Of a stretch of 64,000 nucleotides of DNA, positions 47,080 to 57,666 are shown piece by piece. Under the pieces are notes generated by a model, which was not told where the DNA came from, searched no databases, and worked only from the letters and a program-made list of their open reading frames with translations. The stretch is from assembly GCA_015680685.1 (NCBI GenBank), contig MNCI01029448.1, positions 176,307 through 240,306 of the forward strand, in the 5' to 3' direction. The DNA is from Gnetum montanum. Its lineage: Eukaryota; Streptophyta; Gnetopsida; Gnetales; Gnetaceae. A program made the translations under genes and the position numbers. Position 1 is the stretch's first letter, and each line of letters begins with the position of its first letter.

Positions 47080-47436
47080 TCATGTGGCAAGACATCTAAC
47101 ATTGGTGATAGTCTCATTTGGATTACTCAAAGATGTATCTTCATTTGGACTTGAAGGTATTTCTATTTTGGGGGATCCATATGTGTTCGCTTCTTCTTCT
47201 TGATTTTCTATTTTAATTCTAAGGTCTCTATGTTTAATATTCTTTTTGTGTGTATGATCAGAGTGTAAGATATATGCATCTAAGTCCTCTCTTTTGTTTT
47301 TTTTCTTAATTCTAGAAGTAATAAGTGGATTAGTTACCTCCATGCATCTTTGAAATAATTTTATATTATCATTTTCAAGGTACTGGATGTGTTCTAGTTT
47401 AGTGGCTACTATGTAGATTGGTTTTTGCTCACACAC
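47080..47436 (-). pseudogene. post-gag frame of E
   Basis: An open frame of 118 codons. It reads NDNIKLFQRCMEVTNPL near residue 22, then a basic stretch (SRIKKKNKRED), HRDLRIKIENQEEEANT, and an acidic/serine C-terminus (IPSSPNEDTSLSNPNET). The same region is visible in F (52140-52510) and a diverged form in D (57667-57930). It occupies the place where pol should begin. No known domain was recognised. Its initial part may derive from the protease C-terminus; the rest could be a short accessory segment of the gag polyprotein. Confidence 0.55.
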
Positions 47437-48916
47437 TTGCTTCTGAACTTTGTTGTGGGCTATGTTAATATTTTAAATTTTTTCCCACAACTGCATGCTT
47501 TACTATTAGTAGTGATGCATGGATTCTTCTATCTCTTTATAGTGCTAGAGTCATTGCTTCTATTAGGTGTTGGAGTAATGGCGGATGTGGACCCTTACGT
47601 AGGATTGGAAGACATTGGTGGTGAAAGAAAGGGTGTTGTACTTGATTGGCATTGTGTTGCTTTGGAAAAGTTAGTAGGTTCATGAGCGTTATGCTTATGC
47701 ATGGAAACCATTCTAAAGAAAGAACATTTTTGAGTTTGTGGTGGATATCTACTAGCATTATCATTTCAATGTATGTTCACAGCACAAGTGACATTCTCTC
47801 ATTGATATTTTAATGTTGAACCTTCTTGTGTTATTGGTTGTGACATGTGATAGAGAGAAGTATGAGAATATTAAGGATATGATGGAGGATGAGAGGCATG
47901 AGATGGTGATCTTTCAAAAGCTGTTACAAGTCAATGATATTAGAGAGAGTTGTTGTAGTGATTTGAGGTAGAGGAAGTGGAACTAGTTAGGGAAATAGGT
48001 TGTTGAAAATAATATCCATATGGGTTTGGCTAATAGTAAAGGTAGTGTTGGTTTGATGATGGCATCCCCCATGACTCTTGGTTTTGCCACTATGGTTGAT
48101 GATAGTGTTGAGGTTGGTAAGAAGTTCCACTTGGATAGTACAGTTGGTTGTAAGACTATCTATAATTACCTTGTGAGAAAGGTAATTTCCTTGGCATTTA
48201 CTTTTGTATGAACTTAGGATTCAATGAAAAAGCCAAATAGTCATGTAGATGTAACATGACAGGGTAATAGCCCTTCAAATGATCATCTATGTAGATGTCA
48301 CATCCATCATCTTCTTTAGTGGTTGAGTCTAAAGCCTCTTCTTCTATAGAAATTTTCCCTTTTTGTTAATCAATGTTCTTACCTATTTCTTGGTTTGTTT
48401 TCCTCCTTTTGTTGTGGTTACTTAATTTTTTTTGCATTACTCTCTTCTCTACAATTTCTATGCAAGTTGTAACTTTATCATTTATCCATTTTGACATCTT
48501 ATCTAGATTTGCTTCAAGCTCATTGATGGACTTTTGTATTAGCAAGGTTTGTTGTGAAGTCATCTTATTGAGAGTTACCTCTTTTTTCTTATCATAAATA
48601 TGGACCCTTTTCTTTTGAAGATTTCGATCCTAGTTATTTTCCTCTACATTCTCTTATTTACATAACTCTTTTTCTTCTTTTTTCCACCCACTCGATTAGC
48701 CTTTGTATCTAATGGACTTTCAGTTCATATAATTGATCTTGGGCATAAATCCCAAGGGTCTCCCTCATTTCATTATGAAGCCCATCTATACTGTAAAAAA
48801 GTTGCTCTTTTTGAGAGAAATCATGGCTAGGACATCTATGTAGTAGCAAATAGTATTTATCCAAGGCCACATACAAGGGTTCAAGATTTTCTTACTTCCA
48901 CCATTGGATTTGTTTT
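47437..48916 (-). pseudogene. gag of E, C-terminal part
   Basis: Continuation of the gag cut by F at 48921. The segment at 48366-48563 (ELEANLDKMSKWINDKV, KLSNHNKRRKTNQEIG) matches ELEAKLDKMLEWINEKV of F at 51067-51120. Further down, the tail NPCITTNSKAC aligns with F NPCITNI. No protease active site was found between gag and the post-gag frame, in contrast to D. Confidence 0.75.
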
Positions 48917-48921
48917 CTTAG
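48917..48921. repeat. target site duplication of F (left), CTTAG
   Basis: CTTAG precedes TGATGAATC and recurs exactly at 55816-55820. Confidence 0.93.
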
Positions 48922-49743
48922 TGATGAATCGCATTTAGCAAGGCTCTAATATTAGATATCTGATATTAGAGGGTATGTTTAGGCCTATAAATATAGCACT
49001 TGGGCACACAATTTCCATATAAGTTACTCAATAGAGTAGCTAAACTCTTGTAGTTTTATTCTATAGTCTTAGAGAATAGTTAGTGATCACCCACAGTGTG
49101 AATCCAAGTTAGTTGTATGGTGTCTTATTTGAGGGGTAATGTATCTAGACACATTTCATGAACAACAATAAGATCGAGATTGATTGTTTTTCATTGCAAC
49201 AATTTGACTTAGATTAGATTTAATTTCCATGTAATTTACTTTTCATGTACTTAGTTAATATTTACATTTCTATGCATATTAATGAATTGGTGGAATGAGT
49301 GCAACCAATTTTGAGTGTAAACACGTATTCACTTAGTAACCCTAGTAGTGCTATTGCTTGGTTCACCTAGTAGCATAGCACTCAGTAATCCTAGTAGTGG
49401 ATACATGGGTTCAAGACATGTACAACAAGCTAGGAATAGACACTCATTACCTGTAGGGTAGTATAAACTTTACTTTCCATTGTTAATTAGCTTAATTAAT
49501 TTATTTCTTTATTACCATTAGGAGGAGAATCTAGCTAAAACAACATCAATTATCATATGGCTCACTTTGGACTAAACAATATATGACAAAGCTACCACTA
49601 GTCCAAGTGGGAAGATAGTGAACTGTGATCAAGACATAATGATCTTGATGCCACAACTAGTCCCATTCATGGAATTCAATGAGATTGTATGTGAACACGT
49701 GTGATTCATATGATTGGGCATAAGGGTACCTTCTCGCTCATCA
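48922..49743 (+). repeat. 5' LTR of F
   Basis: 822 bp, TGATGAATC to GCTCATCA. A TATA box (CCTATAAATATAG) is at 48984. It is about 62 bp shorter than the 3' LTR because most of the U3 GATATC ladder is missing here. Confidence 0.92.
48984..48996 (+). promoter_or_regulatory. TATA box of F 5' LTR
   Basis: CCTATAAATATAG, 63 bp from the LTR start, compared with about 134 bp in the 3' LTR. Confidence 0.75.
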
Positions 49744-49744
49744 T

Positions 49745-49763
49745 TGGCACCATTACTAGGGAT
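49745..49763 (+). other. primer binding site of F (tRNA-Asp type)
   Basis: TGGCACCATTACTAGGGAT follows the LTR by one base and matches the tRNA-Asp complement at most positions. Confidence 0.85.
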
Positions 49764-49868
49764 GGTACTAGTTATCTAGATTAGTTATATCATACAAAAT
49801 CACTGTAAATGTATTAACAATATATCTTTCAAAAAATATTAAGTCACACACATCATTTACTAAAAATA

Positions 49869-51900
49869 ATGTCTCTTTCCCATGGAAGTGATAATGCATT
49901 GTATGATGAGAATATTCATTGAAGAACTAATGAGATATATGATGAAGAAAATTGGATTGACCAACCTCATGTAGGGGTTTCATATGTTCATGATCATCCT
50001 GACAACATTCAAGGACTACATTTACCTAAGACAGACAACCCTAGAGAAGATGAAGTAAGTCCTGGGCTAGGGGAGGGCCTCAAGGCCTAAGACCTCCTCG
50101 AAACCTAGAAATTATAAATCAAGGGACCATGGGGAGAACTATAGGAGCCATGGTAATTCTCCCAGCTCCTCATCTTCCTCTTCCTCTTCAACATCTAGTT
50201 CTAACAAAGATGAGCATAGGTATAGAGATAAAGCTCTAGTATGGGATCAAGATAAAGATAGAAATTGAACCAAAGGGAAAAATCAAGGACATAAAAATGA
50301 GCATAGAAAAGATCATCACAATCAGATGAATAGAAATATAGATTATCATCATGACGTGTTTGGTACAGATGAACCCTTTTTGGCCACTAAAATCATGATG
50401 TAGATCATAGAGGTAGTTAAGATACCTCACAGGCATCGCAAGGAAAGTTGCCTACCTAGGCTTGATATGAATAATATCCCTAAGTTCATAAAAGGCTATG
50501 ATTTTGATCCACAACATCATCTAAAGTCTTTCATGATTCTTGTACCTTATACAACATTAAAAGTGGATGGAAAAAGCTTATTCTCTTTCCTAGGATACTC
50601 ATCAATGAAGTTGAAAGTTGGTATAGATTTTTGGAACAAAGTTTTGTCCACCAGTGGTCCATAATGTTGGAACTTTTCAATGAAAAATACAAAACCTATG
50701 TGAGAGTGTCCAACCTAAGAAAAAAAATCCAAGAGTGGAAGCAAGAAAATCATGAACCCTTGGATGTGGCCTTGGATAGATACTATTTGCTAGTACATAG
50801 ATGTCCTAGTCATGATTTCTCTCACAAAGAGCAACTCTTCCACATCATAGATGGGCTTCATAATGAAATGAAAGAGACGTTTGGGATGTATGCTCAACAT
50901 CAATTATATGAGCTAGGAACCCATTAGATACAAAGGCTAATTGAGTAGGTGGAAAAAGAAGAAGGAGAGCTATGTAAATGAGAGGATGTAGAGAAAAATA
51001 ACTGGGACCCAACTCTTGAAAAGAAGATGATCCATATCTATGATGAGAAAAAAGAGGTAGCTCTCAATGAGCTCGAAGCAAAGCTAGATAAGATGTTGGA
51101 ATGGATAAATGAAAAAGTTAAAACTTGTGTAGAAATCATAGAGGAGAGAGTATGACAAAATGAATTAAGTGATCATAATAAAATGATGAAAAAGAATCAA
51201 GAAATAGGTAGGAACACTTATTGACAAAAAGGAAAAATAGCTATAGAAGAAGAGGCTATAAAGTTAACCACATAAGAAGATGATGGATGTGACATTTTTA
51301 TATATGACTATCCAAAGGGCTATTGCCCAATCATGTTACATTTGCATGAGTATTAGGATTTTGCATTGAATCCCAAGTTTCTACAAAAGAAAATGCCTAG
51401 GAAATTATCTTACTTACAAGGTAATTATAGACAGTCCTACAACAAATTGTACTATCCTAGTGGAACTTCTTATTAGACTCAGAACTACTATCAATTGTAG
51501 TGGAAAAATCCATATTCATGGGGGTGGCCATCATCAAACCAACACTACCCTTATTACCAGCTAAACCCATATGGATATTACATTTAATAATTTGTTTCCC
51601 TGAATAGTTCCACTTCCTCTACCACAAATTACTACTACCACTCTGTCAAATATCATCATCCTACAACATCTTATATGAGATCATCAGCTCACAACTCTCA
51701 CCCTCTATCATATCCTCAATATTCTCATACTCACCTCCACTATATGTCACCTCCAACAACACAAGAAGGTTTAACATCACAACATCAACTAGAGAATGCC
51801 ACTTGTCCTATGATCACACATAGAAATGATAATGCCAATAGATCTCCACCACAATCTCAAAAATGCCCTTTTTTTAGGATGGTTCCCATGTGTAAGTAAA
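49869..51900 (+). pseudogene. gag of F (decayed)
   Basis: The start MSLSHGSDNALYDE (49869) corresponds to MSSSSHDEST of E. A long open piece at 50631-50927 has QSFVHQWSIMLELFNEKYKT, SNLRKKIQEWKQENHEPLD and HRCPSHDFSHKEQL. Next come EKKMIHIYDEKKE and a charged, probably coiled segment, then YDYPKGYCPIMLHL near 51305. The proline/serine/histidine-rich C-terminus (51675-51899) ends before any DSG protease motif. It has several stops and at least two frameshifts. Confidence 0.82.
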
Positions 51901-52540
51901 ACACTCATGGACCTACTAACACATCAAAACTAGCATAAGGTCAATCTAGTGCAACAACCTTCCTCACCAGAACGATGTCTCCTAATCATATATGAAATCC
52001 AACAACCATCACCACTCCAACATAAGACATAAACGATGAACTTATCATTGTGTAAAGATAGGAAAATCCATGCATCACTAATATTTAAGGGTGTATTTGT
52101 GGATTAAAAATTCAAAATATTAACACAAACCACAACAAAGCTAAGGAACAAGTGTGTGAGTGAAAACTAGTCTATGTAGTACCCACTAAACCAAAAGATG
52201 CCCAATGGCTTAAAAATTAGAATATAAAATTGTTTCAAATATGCATGGATGCAACTGCTTTGCTTATTAGTTATAGACTTTAAAAAATAACCAAATAGAA
52301 GACTTAGAGACATATATCTTAAATTCTAATTATACATTGGAAAAGGATGTTAAACAAAAAGACCCATGAATTAAAATAGAAAATCAAGAAGAAGAAGCAA
52401 ACACATCTGAATCCCCCGAAAATGGAAATACCTTCAAGTCTAGATAAAGATACATCTCCAAATGATCCAAATGAGACTACCATCAATGTTAGATGTGCTA
52501 CCACATGATTAATTAAATCAGTAATGGTGATAGATGGAAA
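51901..52540 (+). pseudogene. post-gag region of F
   Basis: Reading through stops gives KPKDAQWL, NIKLFQICMDAT and, near 52380-52510, a segment matching the acidic end of the E frame at 47080-47436 (IPSSPDEDTS-like). Pol is absent. Confidence 0.6.
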
Positions 52541-53196
52541 ATCGATGGTGTATAATCATGGAATTGTGTAGTCCATCTTTTGAATGTGTGGCCATAAGAT
52601 TAGTCATGGGGAATATGCTCCATCCTAGTTCAAGAACTAATAAGTGTTTTTTACTTTTTTTTTTTACAATTGTTATCATTTACCTATTTCTTCCAACATT
52701 TTTGAATTCTTAATATGTTTTCCATTTCTTAATATTTTTCTTTTATTTATATTTTTCTCTTTCCTTGAGTCATTCTCTTTATGTTTTATGAATGTATTTT
52801 ATGTTTTTGTTAATAATATTGCCAAGTCATGATGTAGAAGTCAACACTATGTGTTGGGTTTTTGTGCTATGCTATTAAGATGATTAAGTAATTATGTAAA
52901 GTAGTGAGACCACCTCATCCATCCCTCCAATTGTCTAAATAAAAGGTCTTTTTTTTGGAAACAATTTGATTCTTCTTTTATGAAACTAAAATTAATCAAT
53001 AATAATTGTACCTTAAAGAAAGAGGGAATGACCAAGTGAGAATGGTAAGGGTGTGACCTCAAGGGAACCTTTTGGATTCTCTTATTAACTTCCTTCATGT
53101 GGTTTATGACTCCTCTTGGAACGTATCATCACTCCTCCATTGACCAATAAAAAGGAAGCTTTGTCTTTGCATGGTGTGGTTCCCATCAAAAAATTC

Positions 53197-53262
53197 AAAA
53201 AAAGAGAGAAAAAAAAAAGAAAAAAAAAAGAAAAAAGAAAGAAAAAAGCAATAAAAAAATCA
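53197..53262. repeat. purine-rich tract in F 3' region
   Basis: About 65 bases of almost only A and G. E has the complementary pyrimidine tract at the same place (46346-46394) and A a shorter CT run (3546-3562), so the tract is a family feature that varies in length. Confidence 0.7.
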
Positions 53263-53767
53263 ATAATGGAAATTCAAAGCACATCCCTTAGATACAATAA
53301 TGGACTATAAGCACTAGTTATGGGGCTGGAAAAACATGTTACCCATGCTTGAAGGCTACTCTCTAATTAAGGCCCTTCCTTTTTTCTTCTATTTTCTTTT
53401 GTTTTTAGAGTCATGATTATTCTTTGAGGTGGTTGTGGACTCATAGTGGTTGGTAGAAGGGAACACATCAATGTGAGGTTACTATTCATGGTATGAACTT
53501 GACCTAAAGTTGGATAGATAGTTATGTTGATCATTTTAATCACATTTTTTACAAGAACCTATTGTGAAGATGGCCAAGTACCTTACATCTTGATCTTTGA
53601 AATCCCTTCTCATTCCATTATTCACCTCATTATTACATGTGATTATGAGCCTTTTGGTTTTGTGTAGTATAGTACAACATCCTAACCATAGAAGTTGTGT
53701 GTTGTTTGGAACAAAGGCATGGTTTGCATTTAACTTATTTGGTGCCCACGGTCATCTATGGAAGTGC

Positions 53768-53821
53768 TTATGCAAGGGCATTATGGTATGAGCCTACTTT
53801 GGGGAGGATCCACTTGCATAA
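53768..53821 (+). other. conserved 3'-region hairpin, F copy
   Basis: The arms TTATGCAAG and CTTGCATAA pair at all 9 positions around a 36-base loop with GAGCCTAC and TTGGGGAGGATCC. Confidence 0.6.
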
Positions 53822-54931
53822 ATCTTGTTGATCATGGCTTTGAACTAACCTCCACATCTTTTAGAACATCAATGATAGTTTCTTTGAATTTGTGCATAAT
53901 TTTGGGACTACTTCTCATCCCTTTCAATTACTTTTTTTACTTTTTCCTACCCTTTTGTTAAAACATCCTTGAAGTTTAATATTTCCTTGCCATATTCTAA
54001 ATCAAACCTTTTGTTTCAATTATTCAAAAACTTATGTGCTTCTAGAGTTACGCTTATTATTCATGGGGGCTAGGGATGCTTGTTTTGAAAATTTTGAAAT
54101 TTTTTGAACATCATATTTTCAAACATCATGGTAACTAATAGAAATTAATCAAAATAATATGAATAACTTGATAATTTTAGTTACCTCATAGTCTTGGGCA
54201 TAGTATGCTATAGTCACCTTGTGCTTAAACAAAAACTAAGGGATCTAAAAAGGGTTAATTATTAAGGAAAATTTACCAAAACTAATGTTGATCCTTTGGT
54301 GACTACAAGAAAGCCAAAGGAAGAAGGTCTTTTGTAAGACAAAAAAATGAAGCCAAGAGGGGAAAAATGAAGGATATGCCCATGGAAAAATCATATCACA
54401 TATAAGATAGTAGATTAAGCATCGTATGTTTGCTAGATCCATGGGATAATAAGAAGAAATTTCAGTCCATCCTTCAAGAATGTTCTACATAACTAGAGAA
54501 GCAGCAATATAACAATTAAGGTTAAAAGTTTTCCACCACTACTGGCAACAAAAAGAATCATCTTTAGCATATTTTAAGGACCTTTGCAAATTTTTGGAAA
54601 GCATAAACTAGAAGTGGAACTGTCTTCACCATGGATGATGTAGCAGCACCATGTAATGAGGACCATTCATGATCATTGGATCTTCTTTCTTGCTCTTTAA
54701 TTGCTAAGGAGTTGGATGTAAGTTTTGTCCAGGGTGTTTAATTTTTCTATCATGAACATCAAAGTTTGTAAAAGATTATAAATCTTCACACTTGGGCACT
54801 TAGAATCTATCTCTTCTCTTTGAGTCAGTTTGCATGTCAGTTAATATTTCCATACCTTCCCAATATTTTGTAAAGAACTTATTCCTTATCCTATTCACTT
54901 GAGGATGATTTATCATTTAGTCATAGGTCTA

Positions 54932-55815
54932 TGATGAATTGCATTTAACAAGGCTTTCATATTGGATATTCAATATCAGAGCTGCAATGTTGGGTATTCG
55001 ATATCTAGCCCAAAGATGCAATGTTGGATATCCAATATTCTGGGGTATGTGCCATCCTATAAATATAGTGCTTGGGCTTATGGTTTCCATATAAATTAGT
55101 CAATAGAGTAGTCAAACTCTTGTAGTTTTATTCTATAGTCCTAGAAAATAGTTAGTGAGCACCTATAGTGTGGATCCAAGTCAATTGTATGGCATCTTAT
55201 TTGAGTGGCAATGTACCTAGAAAAATTCCATGAATGATAATAAGATTGAGACTGACTCTTATTCATTGCAACACTTTGACTTAGATTAGATTTACTTTCC
55301 ATGCAATTTAATTTTCATGTACTTAGTTAATATTCACATTTTCATGCATATTAATGAATTGGAGGAATGAGCACAACTAGTTTCAAGCATAAACACATAT
55401 TCACTTGGTAACCCTAGTAGCATTATTACTTGGTTTTCCTAGTAGCATGGTGCTTTGTAATTCTAGTAGTGGATACGTGGGTTCAAGATGTGAATGACAA
55501 GCTAGGAATGGACACTCATTGCCTGTAGACTAGTCTAGACATTACTTTTCATTATTAATTAGCTTAATTAATTAATTTCTTTATTAGAATTAGGAGTAGC
55601 ATATGGCCAAAACAACATCAATTATCATACGTCTCACTTTGGACTAAACCATACGTAACAAATCTACCACTAGTCCAAGTTAGAAGATAACAAACTATGA
55701 TTAAGGCATAATAATCTAGATGCCACAACTAGTTCCATCCATGAAATTTGATTGGATCATGCGTGAATGCTTGTGATTTTTATGGTTGGGTGTAGGGGTA
55801 CCTCACAACTCATCA
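54932..55815 (+). repeat. 3' LTR of F
   Basis: 884 bp, TGATGAATT to ACTCATCA, with a full GATATC ladder at 54960-55045 and CCTATAAATATAG at 55064. Confidence 0.92.
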
Positions 55816-55820
55816 CTTAG
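55816..55820. repeat. target site duplication of F (right), CTTAG
   Basis: Exact copy of 48917-48921. Confidence 0.93.
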
Positions 55821-56648
55821 GTTGGACACTCTCACATAGGTTTTGTATTTTTCATTAAAAAGTTCCAACATATTGGAACACTGGTCAATGAAACTTGGTT
55901 CGAATGATCTATACCAACTTTCAGCTTCATCTATTAGTGTCCTAGGGAAGATTTTAAGCTTTTGCAAGCTATCTTTGATATGTTGCAAGGAATAGGCATC
56001 ATGGAAGGCTTGTTAGTGATGTTGTGGATTAGAATTATAGCCTCCCCTAAATTTGGGAATGTTTTTCATGTCAAGCCATTTGATGCAATTGTCCCTTTGA
56101 TGCCTTTGGGGTATTTGAACTTCCTCCCTAATTTGTGTTAGACCCCTAGTGGCCAATAAGGGTTCATCTATACTAGATACATCATGGTGATAATTTAAAT
56201 TTCTATTTTTTTGATTGTGATGATATTGTCTATGTTGATTTTGATGTCTTGATTTTTCCCTTGGCTTCAATTTCTATCTTTATCTTGATCCCATACTAGA
56301 TCTCTATCTCTATTCCTACATTCATGTTCATCAGAACTAGACATTGAAGAGGAAGAGGAAGATGAGAAAATGGGAGAATTTCCATGGCTCCTATAGCTCT
56401 CCCTGTGGTCACTTGGTTTATCTTGTTTAGGTTTAAGGGAGGTATTAGGCCTTTAGGCCCTCCTTATTCTAGGACTTATTCCATCTTCTCTAGGATTTTC
56501 TACACCACCTAAACATAGTCTTTGAGTGAAGTAAGGATCTAAATGAGCATAGGAAATCCCTTCTTAAGGTTTTTCATTCCAATTTTTTTTTAGTATAGAT
56601 CCTATCATTTATCCTATGAGTGCTTTCATCATGTGATGAAGAAGACAT
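55821..56648 (-). pseudogene. gag of E, N-terminal part
   Basis: The minus strand starts MSSSSHDEST at 56648 and shows PREDGISPRIRRA, a serine-rich SSSSSSMSSSDEHE stretch near 56340, and WLDMKNIPKFRGGYN (56013-56270). The piece at 55803-55988 (LKIFPRTLIDEAESWYRSFE, MLELFNEKYKTYVRVSNL) ends exactly where F entered. Joined to 48921, the frame continues as in F. Confidence 0.8.
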
Positions 56649-56760
56649 GATTTTACCTGATAACCCATGTGACTTAAAAAACTAATATTTTCTAAGAGAT
56701 AGTTTGTTAATACCTTTATAACAATTATGTATAATATAACTAATCTGGATAACTAGCACC

Positions 56761-56779
56761 CTACCCGACAATGGCACTA
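56761..56779 (-). other. primer binding site of E (tRNA-Asp type, decayed)
   Basis: The minus strand AGTGCCATTGTCGGGTAG next to the LTR matches TGGCGCCGTTGCCGGGGAT with several transitions. Confidence 0.7.
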
Positions 56780-56780
56780 A

Positions 56781-57661
56781 TGATGAGCGATCAAGTTACA
56801 CCCTACATCCAACCATAAGAATCACAAGTGTTCAAGCATGATTCAGTCAAATTTCATGGGTGGGACTAGTTGTGGCATCTAGATCATTATGCCTTGATCA
56901 TAGTATGATGTCTTCTCACTTGGACTAGTGGTAGCTTTATCATGTATGGTTTAGTCTAGAGTGAGGCACATGATTTTTGATGTTGTTTCAGCCTTATGCT
57001 ACTCCTGATGACAATAAGGAAATCAATTATTTAACTAAGTAGCAATAGAAAGTAGAGTCTAAACTAGCCTACAGGCAATGAGTGTCCATTCCTAGCTTGA
57101 TGTACATGTCCTGAACCCACATATCCATTATTAGGACTACCAGGCACTATGCTATTGGGCAAATTAAGTAATAATGCTACTAGGATTACCAAGAGAATAC
57201 ATGTTTATGCTCAAAAATAGTTGTGCTCATTCAGCTAATTCATTAACGTACATGGAAACATAAATATTAACTAAGTACATGGAATATAAATTACATTAAA
57301 AGTAAATTTAATTTAAGTCAAAGTGTTGCAATCAATAAGAATCAATCTCAATCTTAATGTCATTCGTGAAATGTGTCCAAATACATTTTCACTTGAATAA
57401 GATGTCATATGACTAACTCAGATCCACACTATGGGCACTCACTGATTATTTTGTAAGACTAAAAAATTAAACTGTAAGAGTTTAGCTACTCTATTAACCA
57501 AAGAATGTTGATACACAGTGGGAGCACATGCATTTATAGACTTCATTATGGAGCTACATTAACGAGGCCTCATAAACACAGTAAACACTACATCAACGTG
57601 ACCCTATCGACGAGGCTATGTCAGTAGGGATCCATTGACACAACACTTTGACGCTTCATCA
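56781..57661 (-). repeat. 5' LTR of E
   Basis: 881 bp, TGATGAGCG to CTTCATCA on the + strand. A TATA box on the minus strand (TCTATAAATG) lies at 57531-57540. The U3 has ATCAACG/ATCGACG phrases at 57592-57650. Confidence 0.9.
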
Positions 57662-57666
57662 ACTAT
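57662..57666. repeat. target site duplication of E (right), ACTAT
   Basis: Exact copy of 43959-43963. Confidence 0.93.

Larger units (their letters stand above)
52541..54931 (+). mobile_element. 3' non-coding region of F
   Basis: It parallels E 44837-47079 and, up to about 54100, D 57930-59900. It carries the shared ATGGTGTGGTTCCCATCAAA block at 53171, a purine-only tract (53197-53262), the hairpin (53768-53821), and a tract with GATGATTTATC just before the 3' LTR. Short frames here are unsupported. Confidence 0.7.
48922..55815 (+). mobile_element. Gag-only gypsy element (F)
   Basis: A 6,894-bp + strand element with LTRs at 48922-49743 and 54932-55815, a tRNA-Asp primer site, gag, a decayed post-gag region and a long 3' non-coding region. 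Perfect CTTAG duplications flank it. It is inserted in the gag gene of E, in the stretch encoding SNLRKKIQEW, so host and guest are the same kind of element. No RT, RNase H or integrase motif is visible in its 5.2-kb interior. It is the youngest layer of the D-E-F nest by order of insertion. Confidence 0.92.
43964..57661 (-). mobile_element. Gag-only gypsy element (E) on the minus strand
   Basis: Its LTRs lie at 43964-44836 and 56781-57661, with a degraded tRNA-Asp primer site at 56761-56779 and perfect ACTAT duplications. Subtracting the nested F element and its extra CTTAG leaves about 6.8 kb, with about 5.0 kb internal. The interior holds gag, a short post-gag frame and a 3' non-coding region, but no RT, RNase H or integrase motif on either strand. 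E interrupts D right after the protease region. Confidence 0.9.

Noticed and set aside
53116-53310. 64-codon lysine-rich frame in F
   Set aside because: Produced by the purine tract in the 3' non-coding region.
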